DNA from: Candidatus Streptomyces philanthi
GTDB taxonomy: Bacteria; Actinomycetota; Actinomycetes; Streptomycetales; Streptomycetaceae
Assembly (NCBI GenBank): GCA_018114805.1
Contig: CP073042.1
Span: 4,757,501 to 4,821,500 of the forward strand
Length of the DNA: 64,000 nt
Reading direction: 5' to 3'
Part shown: one piece after another, positions 27,401 to 36,615 of the stretch
Position numbering within the stretch: the first letter of the stretch is position 1
How the letters are laid out: each line of letters starts with the position of its first letter
Translations under genes and position numbers: made by a program
The notes under the pieces: model-generated
Database searches by the model: none
What the model was told of the DNA's origin: nothing
What the model saw: only the letters and a program-made list of their open reading frames with translations

Positions 27401-29422
27401 TCGGGCCCGGGCGGCCTCCGGGGCCAGCGCGCCGACCTCCCGCAGGAAGGCGCCCAGGGCGCGGCCCAGCTCCAGCGGCCGCCCGAGCTGGTCGCCCTTC
27501 CAGAACGGCAGCCGCCCTGGCACGCCGGGCGCGGGCGTCACCAGCACCCGGTCCCGTGTGATGTCCTCGATCCGCCACGAGGTCGTCCCGAGGGTGAACA
27601 CGTCGCCCACCCGGGACTCGTACACCATCTCCTCGTCCAACTCGCCGACCCGCCGCCCGCCGCTTCGGCCGCCCCCGCCGCTGGAGGGCTCGGCGCCGGC
27701 GAGGAAGACCCCGAACAGGCCGCGGTCGGGGATCGTGCCGCCGGAGGTGACCGCGAGCCGCTGCGCCCCGGGGCGGCCGGTGACCGTCCCGGCGACCCGG
27801 TCCCAGACCACCCGGGGCCGCAACTCGGCGAAGGCGTCCGAGGGATAGCGGCCGGCGAGCATGTCGAGCACCGCCGTGAACGCCGACTCGGGCAGCGTCG
27901 CGAAGGGCGCGGCCCGGCGCACAACGGCCAACAGCTCGTCGACGTCCCAGGTGTCCATCGCCGTCATGGCCACCAGTTGCTGTGCGAGGACGTCGAGCGG
28001 GTTGGCCGGGACGCGCAGCGCCTCGATCGCGCCGGCGCGCATCCGCTCGGTGACCACCGCGGCCTGCACCAGGTCACCGCGGTACTTGGGGAAGACGATA
28101 CCGGTGGAGACGGCCCCCACCTGGTGGCCCGCGCGGCCGACCCGCTGGAGCACGGAGGCCACCGAGGGCGGCGACTCGAACTGCACGACCAGGTCCACGG
28201 CGCCCATGTCGATGCCGAGCCCCAGGCTCTAGGTGGCGACCACGGCGGGCAGCCGGCCCGCCTTGAGGTCTTCCTCGACCAGCGCCCGCTGCTCCTTGGA
28301 GACCGAGCCGTGGTGCGCGCGGGCCAGCACCGCGGGCGCGCCCCTGGCCACGCCTGCCTCGGCCATCACCTCGGCCGGCGCGTGGTGCTCGGGCAGCGGG
28401 TCGCCTGTGGCCCGCTCGTACGCGATCTCGTTGAGCCGGTTGCACAGCCGCTCGGCCAGACGGCGGGAGTTGGCGAAGACGATGGTCGAACGGTGGGCCT
28501 GCACCAGGTCGACGATCCGCTCCTCCACGTGCGGCCAGATCGACGGCCGCTCGCCCTCCTGCTCCTGCCCGTCCCGCACGGGCGAGGAGCCCAACTCGCC
28601 CAGATCCTCCACCGGGACGACCACCGACAGGTCGAACTCCTTGCCGGAAGGCGGCTGGACGATCTCCACCCGGCGCCCCGGCGATAGATAGCGAGCCACC
28701 TCCTGCACCGGGCGCACCGTCGCGGACAGGCCGATGCGGCGCGCCGGACGCGCACGTCCCGACCCGCCCTCGCCCGCCCCGCGCAGGGCGTCGAGCCGCT
28801 CCAGGGAGAGCGCCAGGTGCGCACCGCGCTTGGTGCCCGCCACCGCGTGCACCTCGTCCAAGATCACCGTCTCGACGCCGGCCAGCGCCTCGCGCGCGGC
28901 GGACGTCAGCATCAGGAACAGCGACTCGGGCGTGGTGATCAGTATGTCCGGCGGCCGGGTGGCCTGGGCGCGGCGCTCCGCCGGCGGGGTGTCGCCGGAC
29001 CGTATGCCCACCCGCACCTCCGGCTCGGGCAGGGCGCGTCGCACCGCCTCCTGCCGGATGCCGGTCAGCGGGCTGCGCAGATTGCGCTCCACGTCCACCG
29101 CGAGGGCCTTGAGCGGCGACACGTACAGCACGCGACAGCGCTTCTTCGCCTCCGCCGGCGGCGGCGCGCTCGTGAGCTGGTCGAGCGCGGCCAGGAAGGC
29201 CGCGAGGGTCTTGCCCGAACCTGTGGGCGCGACCACCAGCACGTCCGAACCCTCGCCGATCGCCCGCCAGGCGCCGGCCTGGGCGGCGGTCGGCGCCGTG
29301 AACGCCCCGGTGAACCAGCCGCGGGTGGCCGCCGAGAACCCCTCCAGCGCCGCGGCGTGCGCGCTCGCGCCGTCCGGCGCACCACCCCCCGCCGGCTCAC
29401 CGCGCTGCTCGTTCTTCGCCAT
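24472..29422 (-). pseudogene. lhr: Lhr-type ATP-dependent DNA/RNA helicase, multiply disrupted
   Basis: Reading across lesions gives a helicase of about 1600 residues: Walker A (VVAPTGSGKTLAAFLAALDQL), DEVHAV box, PPDILITTPESL, motif VI QRVGRAGHQVGAVS, the Lhr core (HSHFG region), then a long C-terminal glycosylase-associated domain ending ETAGFHATPRGLRLR. Lesions: TAG at 28229-28231 (VVAT, then SLGLGID), TAG at 27230-27232 (HSHFGA, then VHAPW), and frame changes near 26000, 25490 and 24960. Lhr proteins unwind DNA 3' to 5' in repair. Upstream is a DNA-damage-type promoter. Even the N-terminal fragment (about 397 residues) lacks part of the second RecA-like lobe, so activity is unlikely. Confidence 0.9.
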
Positions 29423-29428
29423 GCCCCC

Positions 29429-29451
29429 ATCGTGCACCGCACCACTGACAA
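29429..29451 (-). promoter_or_regulatory. PafBC/RecA-NDp-type promoter of lhr
   Basis: On the minus strand TTGTCAGTG (29451-29443) is followed by exactly 8 nt and CACGAT (29434-29429), then 6 nt and the lhr ATG. This fits the DNA-damage promoter TTGTCRGTG-N8-TAN3T known from mycobacteria and bound by PafBC, apart from C for the first T of the -10 box. The message would be leaderless. Confidence 0.72.
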
Positions 29452-29559
29452 TCGACCGGAGCGGCAGGTCACCCGGGGTGTACGAGCCGACGCGGGGCCC
29501 ACCCGACCACACGGGCGGCCGGCCGTGACCGCCGGGCGCGCGTTCCGCACAATGGGGGC

Positions 29560-30390
29560 ATGAGCGAGCGGGAGCGGGCCAGGCACTGGCGGTACGCGGA
29601 GCTGCCGGGCGTGGACCTGCTGAGCGCCCGCTACATCCGACACGCCTTCCCGCAACACGCCCACGACGGCTACGTCATCGGCGCGATCACCGGCGGCGTC
29701 GAGGAGATCCGGTTGCCGACCGGCGTGCGGCGGGTGGGCCGGGGCGGCGTCGTCATGATTAACCCCGACGTGGCGCACACGGCACGCGCCGGGGTGCCCG
29801 AGGGCTGGGCGTACCACGTGCTCTACCCGGCCGCCGCGATGGTCGGTGACATCGCCGCCGAGGTGTCCGCGTCCCGGGGGACGGCCTGGTTCCGCGAATC
29901 GGTCGTGCTAGATCCGGAGAGCGTGCGGTTGATCATGGCCGTGCACCGGGCCGCGGAGCGGGGCAACGCGCTGGCCGCCGACACGGTGCTGCGTCAGGCC
30001 ATTGCGCGGCTGCTGCGCGGGCACGGCGGGACGCTCCCCGACCGTCCCGCACCGCGCGGGGCCGGCGCCCGCACCGCCGCCCGGGCCAGGGAGGCCCGGA
30101 TGGCCGCCCCGCCCACCCTCGCGAGCCTGGCCGCCGAACTCGGCACCGGCCCCTTCGCCCTGCTCCGCGCCTTCCGCGCCGCGTACGGGATGCCCCCGCA
30201 CGCCTGGCTGACCGACGCCCGGGTGCGGCGCGCCCGCCGACTGCTTGAGGACGGCACGCCACCGGCCGAGACCGCCACCCTGGTCGGCTTCACCGACCAG
30301 CCGCACCTGGGCCGCCACTTCACCCGCATCGTCGGCGTGCCGCCGGGCGCCTACCGCAGGGAGCGCTCGAACGCCCACCAGCGCCCTTGA
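29560..30390 (+). CDS. AraC-family transcriptional regulator
   Basis: The 276-residue protein has an N-terminal cupin-like sensing domain (about 12-130; HAFPQHAHDGYVIGAITGG, MINPDVAHTARAG) and two C-terminal helix-turn-helix motifs (about 185-270), the second in PPAETATLVGFTDQPHLGRHFTRIVGVPPGAYR. The frame is clean. It sits immediately upstream of azlC-azlD in the same direction, an arrangement common for AzlCD exporters, so it probably controls them. The start matches a CACAAT box 6 nt upstream (leaderless geometry). The effector is unknown. Confidence 0.85.
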   Translation: MSERERARHWRYAELPGVDLLSARYIRHAFPQHAHDGYVIGAITGGVEEIRLPTGVRRVGRGGVVMINPDVAHTARAGVPEGWAYHVLYPAAAMVGDIAAEVSASRGTAWFRESVVLDPESVRLIMAVHRAAERGNALAADTVLRQAIARLLRGHGGTLPDRPAPRGAGARTAARAREARMAAPPTLASLAAELGTGPFALLRAFRAAYGMPPHAWLTDARVRRARRLLEDGTPPAETATLVGFTDQPHLGRHFTRIVGVPPGAYRRERSNAHQRP

Positions 30391-30477
30391 CCGCGCCCGG
30401 CCCGCAAGAACATACAAGACCGCGCCGTTCGGCCGCCCGTACGTTGCCGGTGCGGTCGAACAAGCAGAACGCGAGGA

Positions 30478-31620
30478 ATGGCAGTGCCCCGCGCGGCGCA
30501 CGCGCCGCACCGACGGTGCGGAACGAGCCCCGCGCCGTGCGGGCGAGGACGGAGCACGGGGCACGGGGCATGGAGCGCCGACCCCGGGGCCCGGCGGCGC
30601 GCCGGACGGTGTACTGGGCCGGGCGCTGGACGGGGCGCCGCGCGGTGCGGCTGACGGGGCCCCGTCCAGCGCGACCGTCGCGACCGGTACGGGGCACGGG
30701 GCCGGCGGGGCTGGCCAGGCGAAGTGCACGGAGCGCGGGCCCACCGGCGCTGGCCGGGTGTCCGACGCGGGGCGAGGGACGGGGCGGCGAGTGCGACGGT
30801 GCACGGGGCGGTCGGCTGCTCCCGCCGGGCCGGGCGGCGCGGGGCCACGGCGCCCGGCGGGTGACGGCGGCGCCGACGCCGGTGACGGGGCCGTGGTGCG
30901 GGACGCGCTCGGGGTGGGCGTCGCGGTCGGCCTCTCCGGGTTCGCCTTCGGCGTCACGTCCGCCGGCTCCGGGCTCAGCCTGCCGCAGACGTGCGTGCTC
31001 AGCCTGCTGGTGTTCACCGGAGCCTCTCAGTTCGCGCTCGTCGGCGCACTGGCCGCCGGCGGGAACCCGTTGACGGCGGCGGCCGGCGCGTTCTTCCTTG
31101 GCGTACGCAACGCCTTCTACAGACTGCGCCTGTCCCAACTCCTGCGGCTGCCCCGGGCCCTTCGGCCGCTGGCTGCCCACTGGGTCATCGACCAGACCGC
31201 CGTCGTCGCACTGGCCCAGCGGGACCGGCGCGCCGCTCGGCTGGGCTTCGCCGTGACGGGAGCGAGAGCCTGTACGCCCTGTGGAACCTCACCACGTTGA
31301 TCGGCGCACTCGGCGCCGCCTCACTGGGCGATCCCGACGACTGGGGCCTCGACGCGGCGGGCCCCGCGGTCTTCCTCGCCCTCCTGGCCCCGATGCTCCG
31401 CAGCACGCTGGAGCGCGCGGTGGCCGGCCTCGGCGTCGTCCTCCGCTGCGTGCCGGTCCTGCCCGCCGGGGTGCCGGTGCTGGTGGCGGCGCTCGCCGCC
31501 CCGGTCATGCTGGCCGCGCGCGGCCGCCGCGCCGCCCCACAGACCGCGGGGCGGCCCGAGCCCACGACCGCGACCGACGCCACGGAGCCGAGCGGGACCG
31601 TCGAAGGAGAGAACCGATGA
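30478..31620 (+). pseudogene. azlC: AzlC-family branched-chain amino acid exporter subunit, frameshifted
   Basis: AzlC homology is clear from about 30890: WRDALGVGVAVGLSGFAFG-like sequence, QTCVLSLLVFTGASQFALVG, AAAGAFFLGVRNAFY, then ARLGFAVTG. At about 31255-31262 the frame must move by one base to continue SESLYALWNLTTLIGALGAASLGDPDDWGLD and the last helices, ending at a TGA that overlaps azlD by ATGA. The N-terminal part from GAGGA-ATG 30478 is filled with CACGGGG-type sequence, and that frame closes early. AzlC is the large membrane subunit exporting amino acids such as branched-chain residues. As given it is non-functional. Confidence 0.8.
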
Positions 31621-31925
31621 CCACGTGGATCGCCATAGCCCTGACGGCCGCCGGCTGCTACCTGGTCAAGCTGCTCGGCCTCGCCGTGCCGGCGGGTGCC
31701 CTGGAGCGCCCGCTGGTCAAGCGACTGTCCGCCCTGCTGCCCGTGGCGCTGCTGGCCGCCCTGATCGCGCAGCAGACGTTCAGCACGGAGCACACGCTCG
31801 TCATCGACGCCCGCGCTGCGGGCTTGGGTGCGGCGGTCCTCGCCCTGGTGCTGCGCGCCCCGTTCCTGCTCGTGGTGGCGGTCGCCGTGGCCGTGACGGC
31901 ACTGGTGCGGGCCGTCGCCGGCTGA
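31617..31925 (+). CDS. azlD: AzlD-family membrane protein
   Basis: The 102-residue hydrophobic protein has about four membrane helices (WIAIALTAAGCYLVKLLGL, then LSALLPVALLAALIAQQTF, then two more near the C-terminus) and the length of AzlD, the small partner of AzlC. The start overlaps the azlC stop (ATGA), and GGAGAG lies upstream. With azlC broken, this subunit has no obvious local partner. Confidence 0.88.
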   Translation: MTTWIAIALTAAGCYLVKLLGLAVPAGALERPLVKRLSALLPVALLAALIAQQTFSTEHTLVIDARAAGLGAAVLALVLRAPFLLVVAVAVAVTALVRAVAG

Positions 31926-32026
31926 CGCCCGACCGCGCGCACCGTACCGGTTACGCTCCGCCGCCCGGCCACCGTACGTACGCCTCGTGCCCCGCGCCCC
32001 GTACTCAGGGCCGCCGCCCCACGCTC

Positions 32027-32051
32027 CGTGCCCCGTGCCCCGTGCCCCGTG
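32027..32051. repeat. CCCCGTG heptamer array (about 3.5 copies)
   Basis: Three perfect CCCCGTG units plus a partial one lie between azlD and the toroid-fold gene, with looser copies on either side (about 31985-32110). This is the reverse complement of the CACGGGG element at 57412. Confidence 0.9.
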
Positions 32052-32202
32052 GCTCCGTGTCACCGGGGCCGAGGCACGGGGCCGAGCGGTGGGCCGCTGC
32101 ACGGAGCCCACAAGGCCGCCCCTCGCCCCCGCAGCCTCACCGCCCCGCTGCCCCGCCGCCAGCGGCGCCGTAGCCGTCGCGCCTGCCCTCCGTCCCGTGT
32201 CG

Positions 32203-33151
32203 TCAGTCGATCTCCCGGCCGTACGCGCGCAGCGTCAGCAGGGCGTCGATGGTCACCATGGGGCGACACTCCAGCGCCGTGCCGGGTGCCCACTGGGGCC
32301 AGTTGATGGGCCAGCCGCCGTCCTCCTGCTGCGCCGCCGCGAGGTGGTCCGGGAGGCCGACATCTCCGCGTCGGAGAACCACGGGCGGGCCGGGGAGGCG
32401 GGCGAAGTCGTGCGCGAAGTGGTGCTCCCCGGGCCCGTACCCCGCCGGCACCGGGTGGTCGGCGGCCTCCCGCGGGTCGAGGACGACGAGCCGCTGCTCC
32501 CGTACCCGCGCGCCGAGCCGCTCCGCGACCGCGCCCGCGCGCTGGCGGTCCGGCACGCAGTCCAGGAAGGTGATCGCCGCCATGACCTCGTACGGATGCG
32601 TCGGCGCTCCGTCCGCCAGCCGCTCCACGGCCGACCAACAGAAGTCCGTGGCCCGGACCAGCCAGGCTGTGCCACACGCCGCCTCGGTGCAGCAGCCCCG
32701 TGACGGGGCCGGTGGCGAGCAGGTCGCTCGGCGGGTCGTCCACCACCGGAATCCACGGCGCCGCCGGGTACCCGCGCAGCGAGGGGTGGAGCGCCGGGAG
32801 GGCGCCGGCTGGGGTAGAGATCTCGGTCAGGTACCGGCAGAACCGCTCTATCCGCTGCCCGCCGCAGCGCCCGACCTCGTCGAGCACGCGCAGGGCGTAC
32901 GCGGTGTGCAGGGGCTGGCTGACGGGGCCGCGCAGATCCGGCTCCAGGGCGTGCCCGTACCCCCCGTCGTCGTTCAGGTAAGTGGCCAGCGCCCGCTCCA
33001 TGGCGTCGACGGCGGGCTCCACGCCGTCGCCCCGGTGCAGGAAGTGGTAAGCGAACCTGCGCTGCTCCAGGACGCGGGCCGTGAGCCAGACGAAGTGCTC
33101 GGCGCGGGCGAGGGGTGAGGTCGGTGCTTGGTCCGTCGGTGCTGGGTCCAT
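32203..33151 (-). pseudogene. alpha/alpha-toroid (squalene-cyclase-like) hypothetical protein, frameshifted
   Basis: Starting at ATG 33151, about 155 residues read clean: an alpha-helical protein with AMERALATYLNDDGGYGHALE, DLRGPVSQPLHTAYALRVLDE and a PAAPWIPVVDDPPSDLLATG stretch. Near 32680-32690 the frame must shift by one base to continue WLVRATDFCWSAVERLADG through to QQEDGGWPINWPQWAPGT and ALLTLRAYGREID. Repeats of the DGGY/DGGW type resemble terpene-cyclase/prenyltransferase alpha-toroid folds, and related hypothetical proteins are common in streptomycetes. Catalytic motifs such as DxDD are absent, so no reaction is proposed. Confidence 0.7.
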
Positions 33152-33231
33152 CCCCTGACCGTAGGACCGGAACGCGGCGCGGGGCGGTGGATGCCGTACG
33201 GCTGCACTCTCAGGGGCGCGATACTGGACGT

Positions 33232-33426
33232 ATGCGGTTAACGGTCTTCTGGCAGCGAATGGCGGACTACTTCGGAGAGGGGTACGCGGACTCGTTCGCG
33301 CGTGACCACGTGATGTCCGAGTTGGGCGGCCAGACCGTCCACGAGGCCCTGGAGGCCGGCTGGAGCGCCAAGGACGTGTGGCGCGGGGTCTGCGCGGCCG
33401 TTGACGTCCCGTACGAGCGGCGCTGA
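33232..33426 (+). CDS. DUF3046 protein
   Basis: The 64-residue protein (MRLTVFWQRMADYFGEGYAD, ending KDVWRGVCAAVDVPYERR) is the complete DUF3046 family, an actinobacterial helical protein usually encoded near recA-recX. A GATACT box 6 nt before the ATG suggests a leaderless message. Function unknown; the conserved link to recA suggests a DNA-repair connection. Confidence 0.88.
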   Translation: MRLTVFWQRMADYFGEGYADSFARDHVMSELGGQTVHEALEAGWSAKDVWRGVCAAVDVPYERR

Positions 33427-33548
33427 CGAAACGGAGCCGAGACGACCGCGCGCGGCAAGAGCCCGCCCCCAGGGGTGGCTTACGGAGCCACGGAGCGGCG
33501 CGCTGCTTGGGGTGGCGGGGCCGGACGACACAGGGCGACAGTTGCTGG

Positions 33549-33576
33549 CACGGGGCACGGGGCACGGGGCACGGGG
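33549..33576. repeat. CACGGGG heptamer array, 4 copies
   Basis: Four perfect tandem CACGGGG units lie between the DUF3046 gene and the AI-2E permease gene, in otherwise gene-free sequence. Confidence 0.95.
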
Positions 33577-33683
33577 CCGGGCGTCCGCCGGTCAGCGCCT
33601 CCCGGGCGTGGGGCGGGTAGGCGGCCCGGAGATCTTGAGTTGAACGCGCACATGACAGGGGCGCGCGGGGTCGCGTCGGCACC

Positions 33684-35471
33684 ATGGGCCACACTTGCTC
33701 CGTGGTAGCGACAGAAGATTCCGTTCAGGAAGCACCCCCCGCGGGCCCGCGTGACGCGGCGAGTGCGCGTATGCCCCGTTGGTTGCCCTGGGCCATGGTC
33801 CTCGCCCTGGCGCTGGTGGCCGGCTTCCAGTTCGCCAGCTGGGCCTTCCACGAGCTGACATCGCTGCTGCTCAACATCCTGATCGCGTTCTTCCTCGCGC
33901 TGGCCATCGAGCCCGCCGTGGACTGGATGGCCGCTCGTGGGCTGCGCCGTGGAGTGGCGACCGGGCTGGTCTTCCTCGGCATCCTCATCGCCGTCGCCGG
34001 CTTCTTCACCCTGCTGGGTTCGATGCTCGCCGACCAGATCGTCACCATGGTCGAGGACTTCCCGAACTACCTGGACAAGGTCATCAGCTGGGTCAACACG
34101 ACCTTCCACACGGAGCTGTCCTGTGTCGAGGTGCAGGACAGCCTGCTGCACTCCGACTGGCTCCAGAAGTACGTACGGGACAGTGCCAACAACGTGCTGG
34201 ACGTGTCGGCGCAGGTGCTCGGCGGGCTGTTCAAGCTGCTGACGGTGACCCTGTTCGCGTTCTACTTCGCCGCCGACGGCCCGCGGTTGCGCCGTGCGCT
34301 GTGCTCCGTGCTGCCGCCGCACCGGCAGTCCGAGGTGCTCCGCGCCTGGGAGATCGCGGTCGCGAAGACCGGCGGTTACCTGTACTCCCGTGGCCTGATG
34401 GCGCTGATCTCCGGCATCGCCCACTACGTACTGCTGGAGGTGCTGGGCGTGCCGTACGTCCCGGCGCTGGCCGTGTGGGTGGGCCTGATCTCGCAGTTCA
34501 TCCCCACCATCGGCACCTACCTGGCCGGTGGCCTGCCGATGTTGATCGCCTTCACCGTCGACCCCTGGTACGCGGTGTGGGTGCTCGGTTTCGTCGTGAT
34601 CTACCAGCAGTTCGAGAACTACCTGCTCCAGCCCCGCATCACCGCCAAGACCGTGGACATCCACCCGGCCGTCGCCTTCGGCTCCGTGATCGCCGGCACG
34701 GCGCTGCTCGGCGCGGTCGGCGCCCTCATCGCGATCCCGGCCACCGCGACGCTGCAGGCGTTCCTCGGTAACTACGTCAAGCGGTACGAGGTGACGGACG
34801 AGGCGCGGGTGCAGGGCGGCACCCGCCGGCCGCGGGGCGTGTCGCGGCTGGCGCGCGTGCGGCGCGCGCTCCAGCGAGGGGAAGACGGAGCCGCCTCGGG
34901 CGCGTCGACGCCAGACGGGGCGGACGCCGAGCCCGCCGCGCCGGTCGTTGTTCCGGCACGCCCCGGTCAGGGCGGCGGAGCCCGGCCCGTGGGGGCTGTG
35001 TTCGCGCAGTCGCCCGACACGGAGCGGGCGAAGTCTCCGGCAGGCGACCCGGCGCCGTCCCGGCCTTCCGAGCCCACGGGGCCGGTGCCGGGGAGCCGGT
35101 CCCCGAGGGCTGACCGCCGAGCGGTCACCGTGCCGTCGCGGGGACGGTGCCGGTGGAGACGGGGTCAAGGGAGACGGGCCGCGGCGCGGCGTCCGCCACC
35201 CCGCGGGGCGCGGCACCGAGGCGTGGAACGGAGCGCCGCCCGCGTCTCGGCGGCTGTGTCGGCCCCGGGCTTCGGCGGGCCAGGGCGCGGGCGCGCCACG
35301 GGGCTGAGCCCGCTTGACACCAAAATCAAACATCTATTCTCATGGGGGTGCTGGCTGGCGGTTCTGCCCCCGGTTATCCACAGGCGGAGAGGGTGTCCGG
35401 GCCGATTGTCAGTGGCAGGCGTTAGCGTCGTGGACGTGAAGCGATCGACTCAAGCAAACCGGGTGGAGCCC
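33684..35471 (+). CDS. AI-2E/PerM-family membrane transporter, no stop before recA
   Basis: The conserved domain spans about residues 30-370 with seven or eight membrane helices ([57 protein letters not shown], then [55 protein letters not shown]). The family includes putative autoinducer or ion exporters; the substrate is unknown. Past residue 370 comes a low-complexity tail. No in-frame stop exists before recA, so the frame continues to the recA stop at 36599. A TGA in another frame at 35111-35113 (after GEPVPEG) may be the ancestral end, lost through a one-base indel. I end the feature just before recA. A start at 33702 or 33774 is also possible. Confidence 0.78.
35314..35340 (+). promoter_or_regulatory. 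recA promoter P1 candidate with degenerate SOS-like box
   Basis: TTGACA (35314-35319) and TATTCT (35335-35340) form a -35/-10 pair 15 nt apart. The overlapping AAACATCTATTC resembles the GAACATCCATTC sequence I recall from the S. lividans recA promoter, itself a weak form of the actinobacterial LexA box GAAC-N4-GTTC. Confidence 0.5.
35406..35428 (+). promoter_or_regulatory. PafBC/RecA-NDp-type promoter of recA
   Basis: TTGTCAGTG (35406-35414), 8 nt, TAGCGT (35423-35428) is a perfect match to TTGTCRGTG-N8-TAN3T, the LexA-independent DNA-damage promoter bound by PafBC in mycobacteria. It would start transcription about 37-38 nt before the recA ATG. Confidence 0.85.
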
Positions 35472-36599
35472 ATGGCGGCAGGAACTGACCGCGAGAAGGC
35501 GTTGGACGCCGCGCTCGCGCAGATTGAACGGCAATTCGGCAAGGGTGCCGTAATGCGGATGGGTGACCTGCCCAACGACCCTATCGAGGTCATCTCCACG
35601 GGGTCGACCGCCCTCGACGTCGCGCTGGGCGTCGGCGGCCTCCCGCGTGGCCGCGTGGTGGAGGTGTACGGACCGGAGTCCTCCGGTAAGACCACGCTGA
35701 CGCTGCACGCCGTGGCCAACGCCCAGCGGGCAGGCGGCACCGTCGCCTTCGTGGACGCCGAGCACGCCCTCGACCCCGACTACGCGCAGAAGCTCGGCGT
35801 GGACACGGACTCCCTGATCCTGTCCCAGCCGGACAACGGCGAGCAGGCGCTGGAGATCGTGGACATGCTTATCCGCTCCGGCGCGCTCGACCTCATCGTG
35901 ATCGACTCCGTGGCGGCGCTCGTCCCGCGCGCGGAGATCGACGGCGAGATGGGCGACTCGCACGTGGGCCTGCAGGCCCGACTGATGAGCCAGGCGCTCC
36001 GCAAGATCACCAGCGCGCTCAACCAGTCCAAGACGACGGCGATCTTCATCAACCAGCTCCGCGAGAAGATTGGCGTGATGTTCGGTTCGCCGGAGACCAC
36101 GACCGGTGGCCGCGCGCTGAAGTTCTACGCGTCGGTCCGGATCGACATCCGTCGGATCGAGACCCTCAAGGACGGCACCGAGGCGGTGGGCAACCGCACC
36201 CGGTGCAAAGTGGTCAAGAACAAGGTCGCCCCGCCCTTCAAGCAGGCCGAGTTCGACATCCTCTACGGCCAGGGCATCAGCCGCGAGGGCGGCCTGATCG
36301 ACATGGGCGTGGAGCACGGCTTCGTCCGCAAGTCCGGCGCCTGGTACACGTACGAGGGCGACCAGCTCGGCCAGGGCAAGGAGAACGCCCGCAACTTCCT
36401 CAAGGACAACCCCGACCTCGCCGACGAGATCGAGAAGAAGATCATGGAGAGGCTCGGCATCGGGGTGAAGGCCGACAAGCAGGCCGCCGAGTCCGACGCC
36501 ACGGTCGCCGCCGCCGAGCCCGCGACCGCCGCGAAGACGGTCGCGCCGACGGCGGTGAAGGCGACCAAGACAACCAAGGCCGCCGCGGCCAAGAGCTAG
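35472..36599 (+). CDS. recA: recombinase RecA
   Basis: The 375-residue strand-exchange ATPase begins [20 protein letters not shown], as in other Streptomyces. It has Walker [10 protein letters not shown] (about residue 68), Walker [11 protein letters not shown], the L1 region [17 protein letters not shown] and the L2 region [20 protein letters not shown]. The C-terminal tail is Ala/Thr/Lys-rich, as in the genus. A GGTGGAG precedes the ATG. Two damage-responsive promoters lie upstream, and recX follows 16 nt after the stop, so the two are probably co-transcribed. It drives homologous recombination and LexA cleavage. Confidence 0.98.
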   Translation: MAAGTDREKALDAALAQIERQFGKGAVMRMGDLPNDPIEVISTGSTALDVALGVGGLPRGRVVEVYGPESSGKTTLTLHAVANAQRAGGTVAFVDAEHALDPDYAQKLGVDTDSLILSQPDNGEQALEIVDMLIRSGALDLIVIDSVAALVPRAEIDGEMGDSHVGLQARLMSQALRKITSALNQSKTTAIFINQLREKIGVMFGSPETTTGGRALKFYASVRIDIRRIETLKDGTEAVGNRTRCKVVKNKVAPPFKQAEFDILYGQGISREGGLIDMGVEHGFVRKSGAWYTYEGDQLGQGKENARNFLKDNPDLADEIEKKIMERLGIGVKADKQAAESDATVAAAEPATAAKTVAPTAVKATKTTKAAAAKS

Positions 36600-36615
36600 C
36601 CGATGACCCGGCGAA

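Noticed and set aside
25205-28687. A 989-codon plus-strand frame (25718-28687) opposite lhr
   Set aside because: Its translation is Arg/Gln/His-rich with no domain; helicase motifs are all on the minus strand.
30245-31000. A gene encoding Gly/Arg/Ala-rich protein upstream of azlC homology
   Set aside because: It is made of CACGGGG-type repeats and degenerate sequence; only the part from about 30890 matches AzlC.
33684-36599. A genuine permease-RecA fusion gene
   Set aside because: Two recA promoters and a standard RecA start lie inside, and the linker lacks coding character; a lost stop is simpler.
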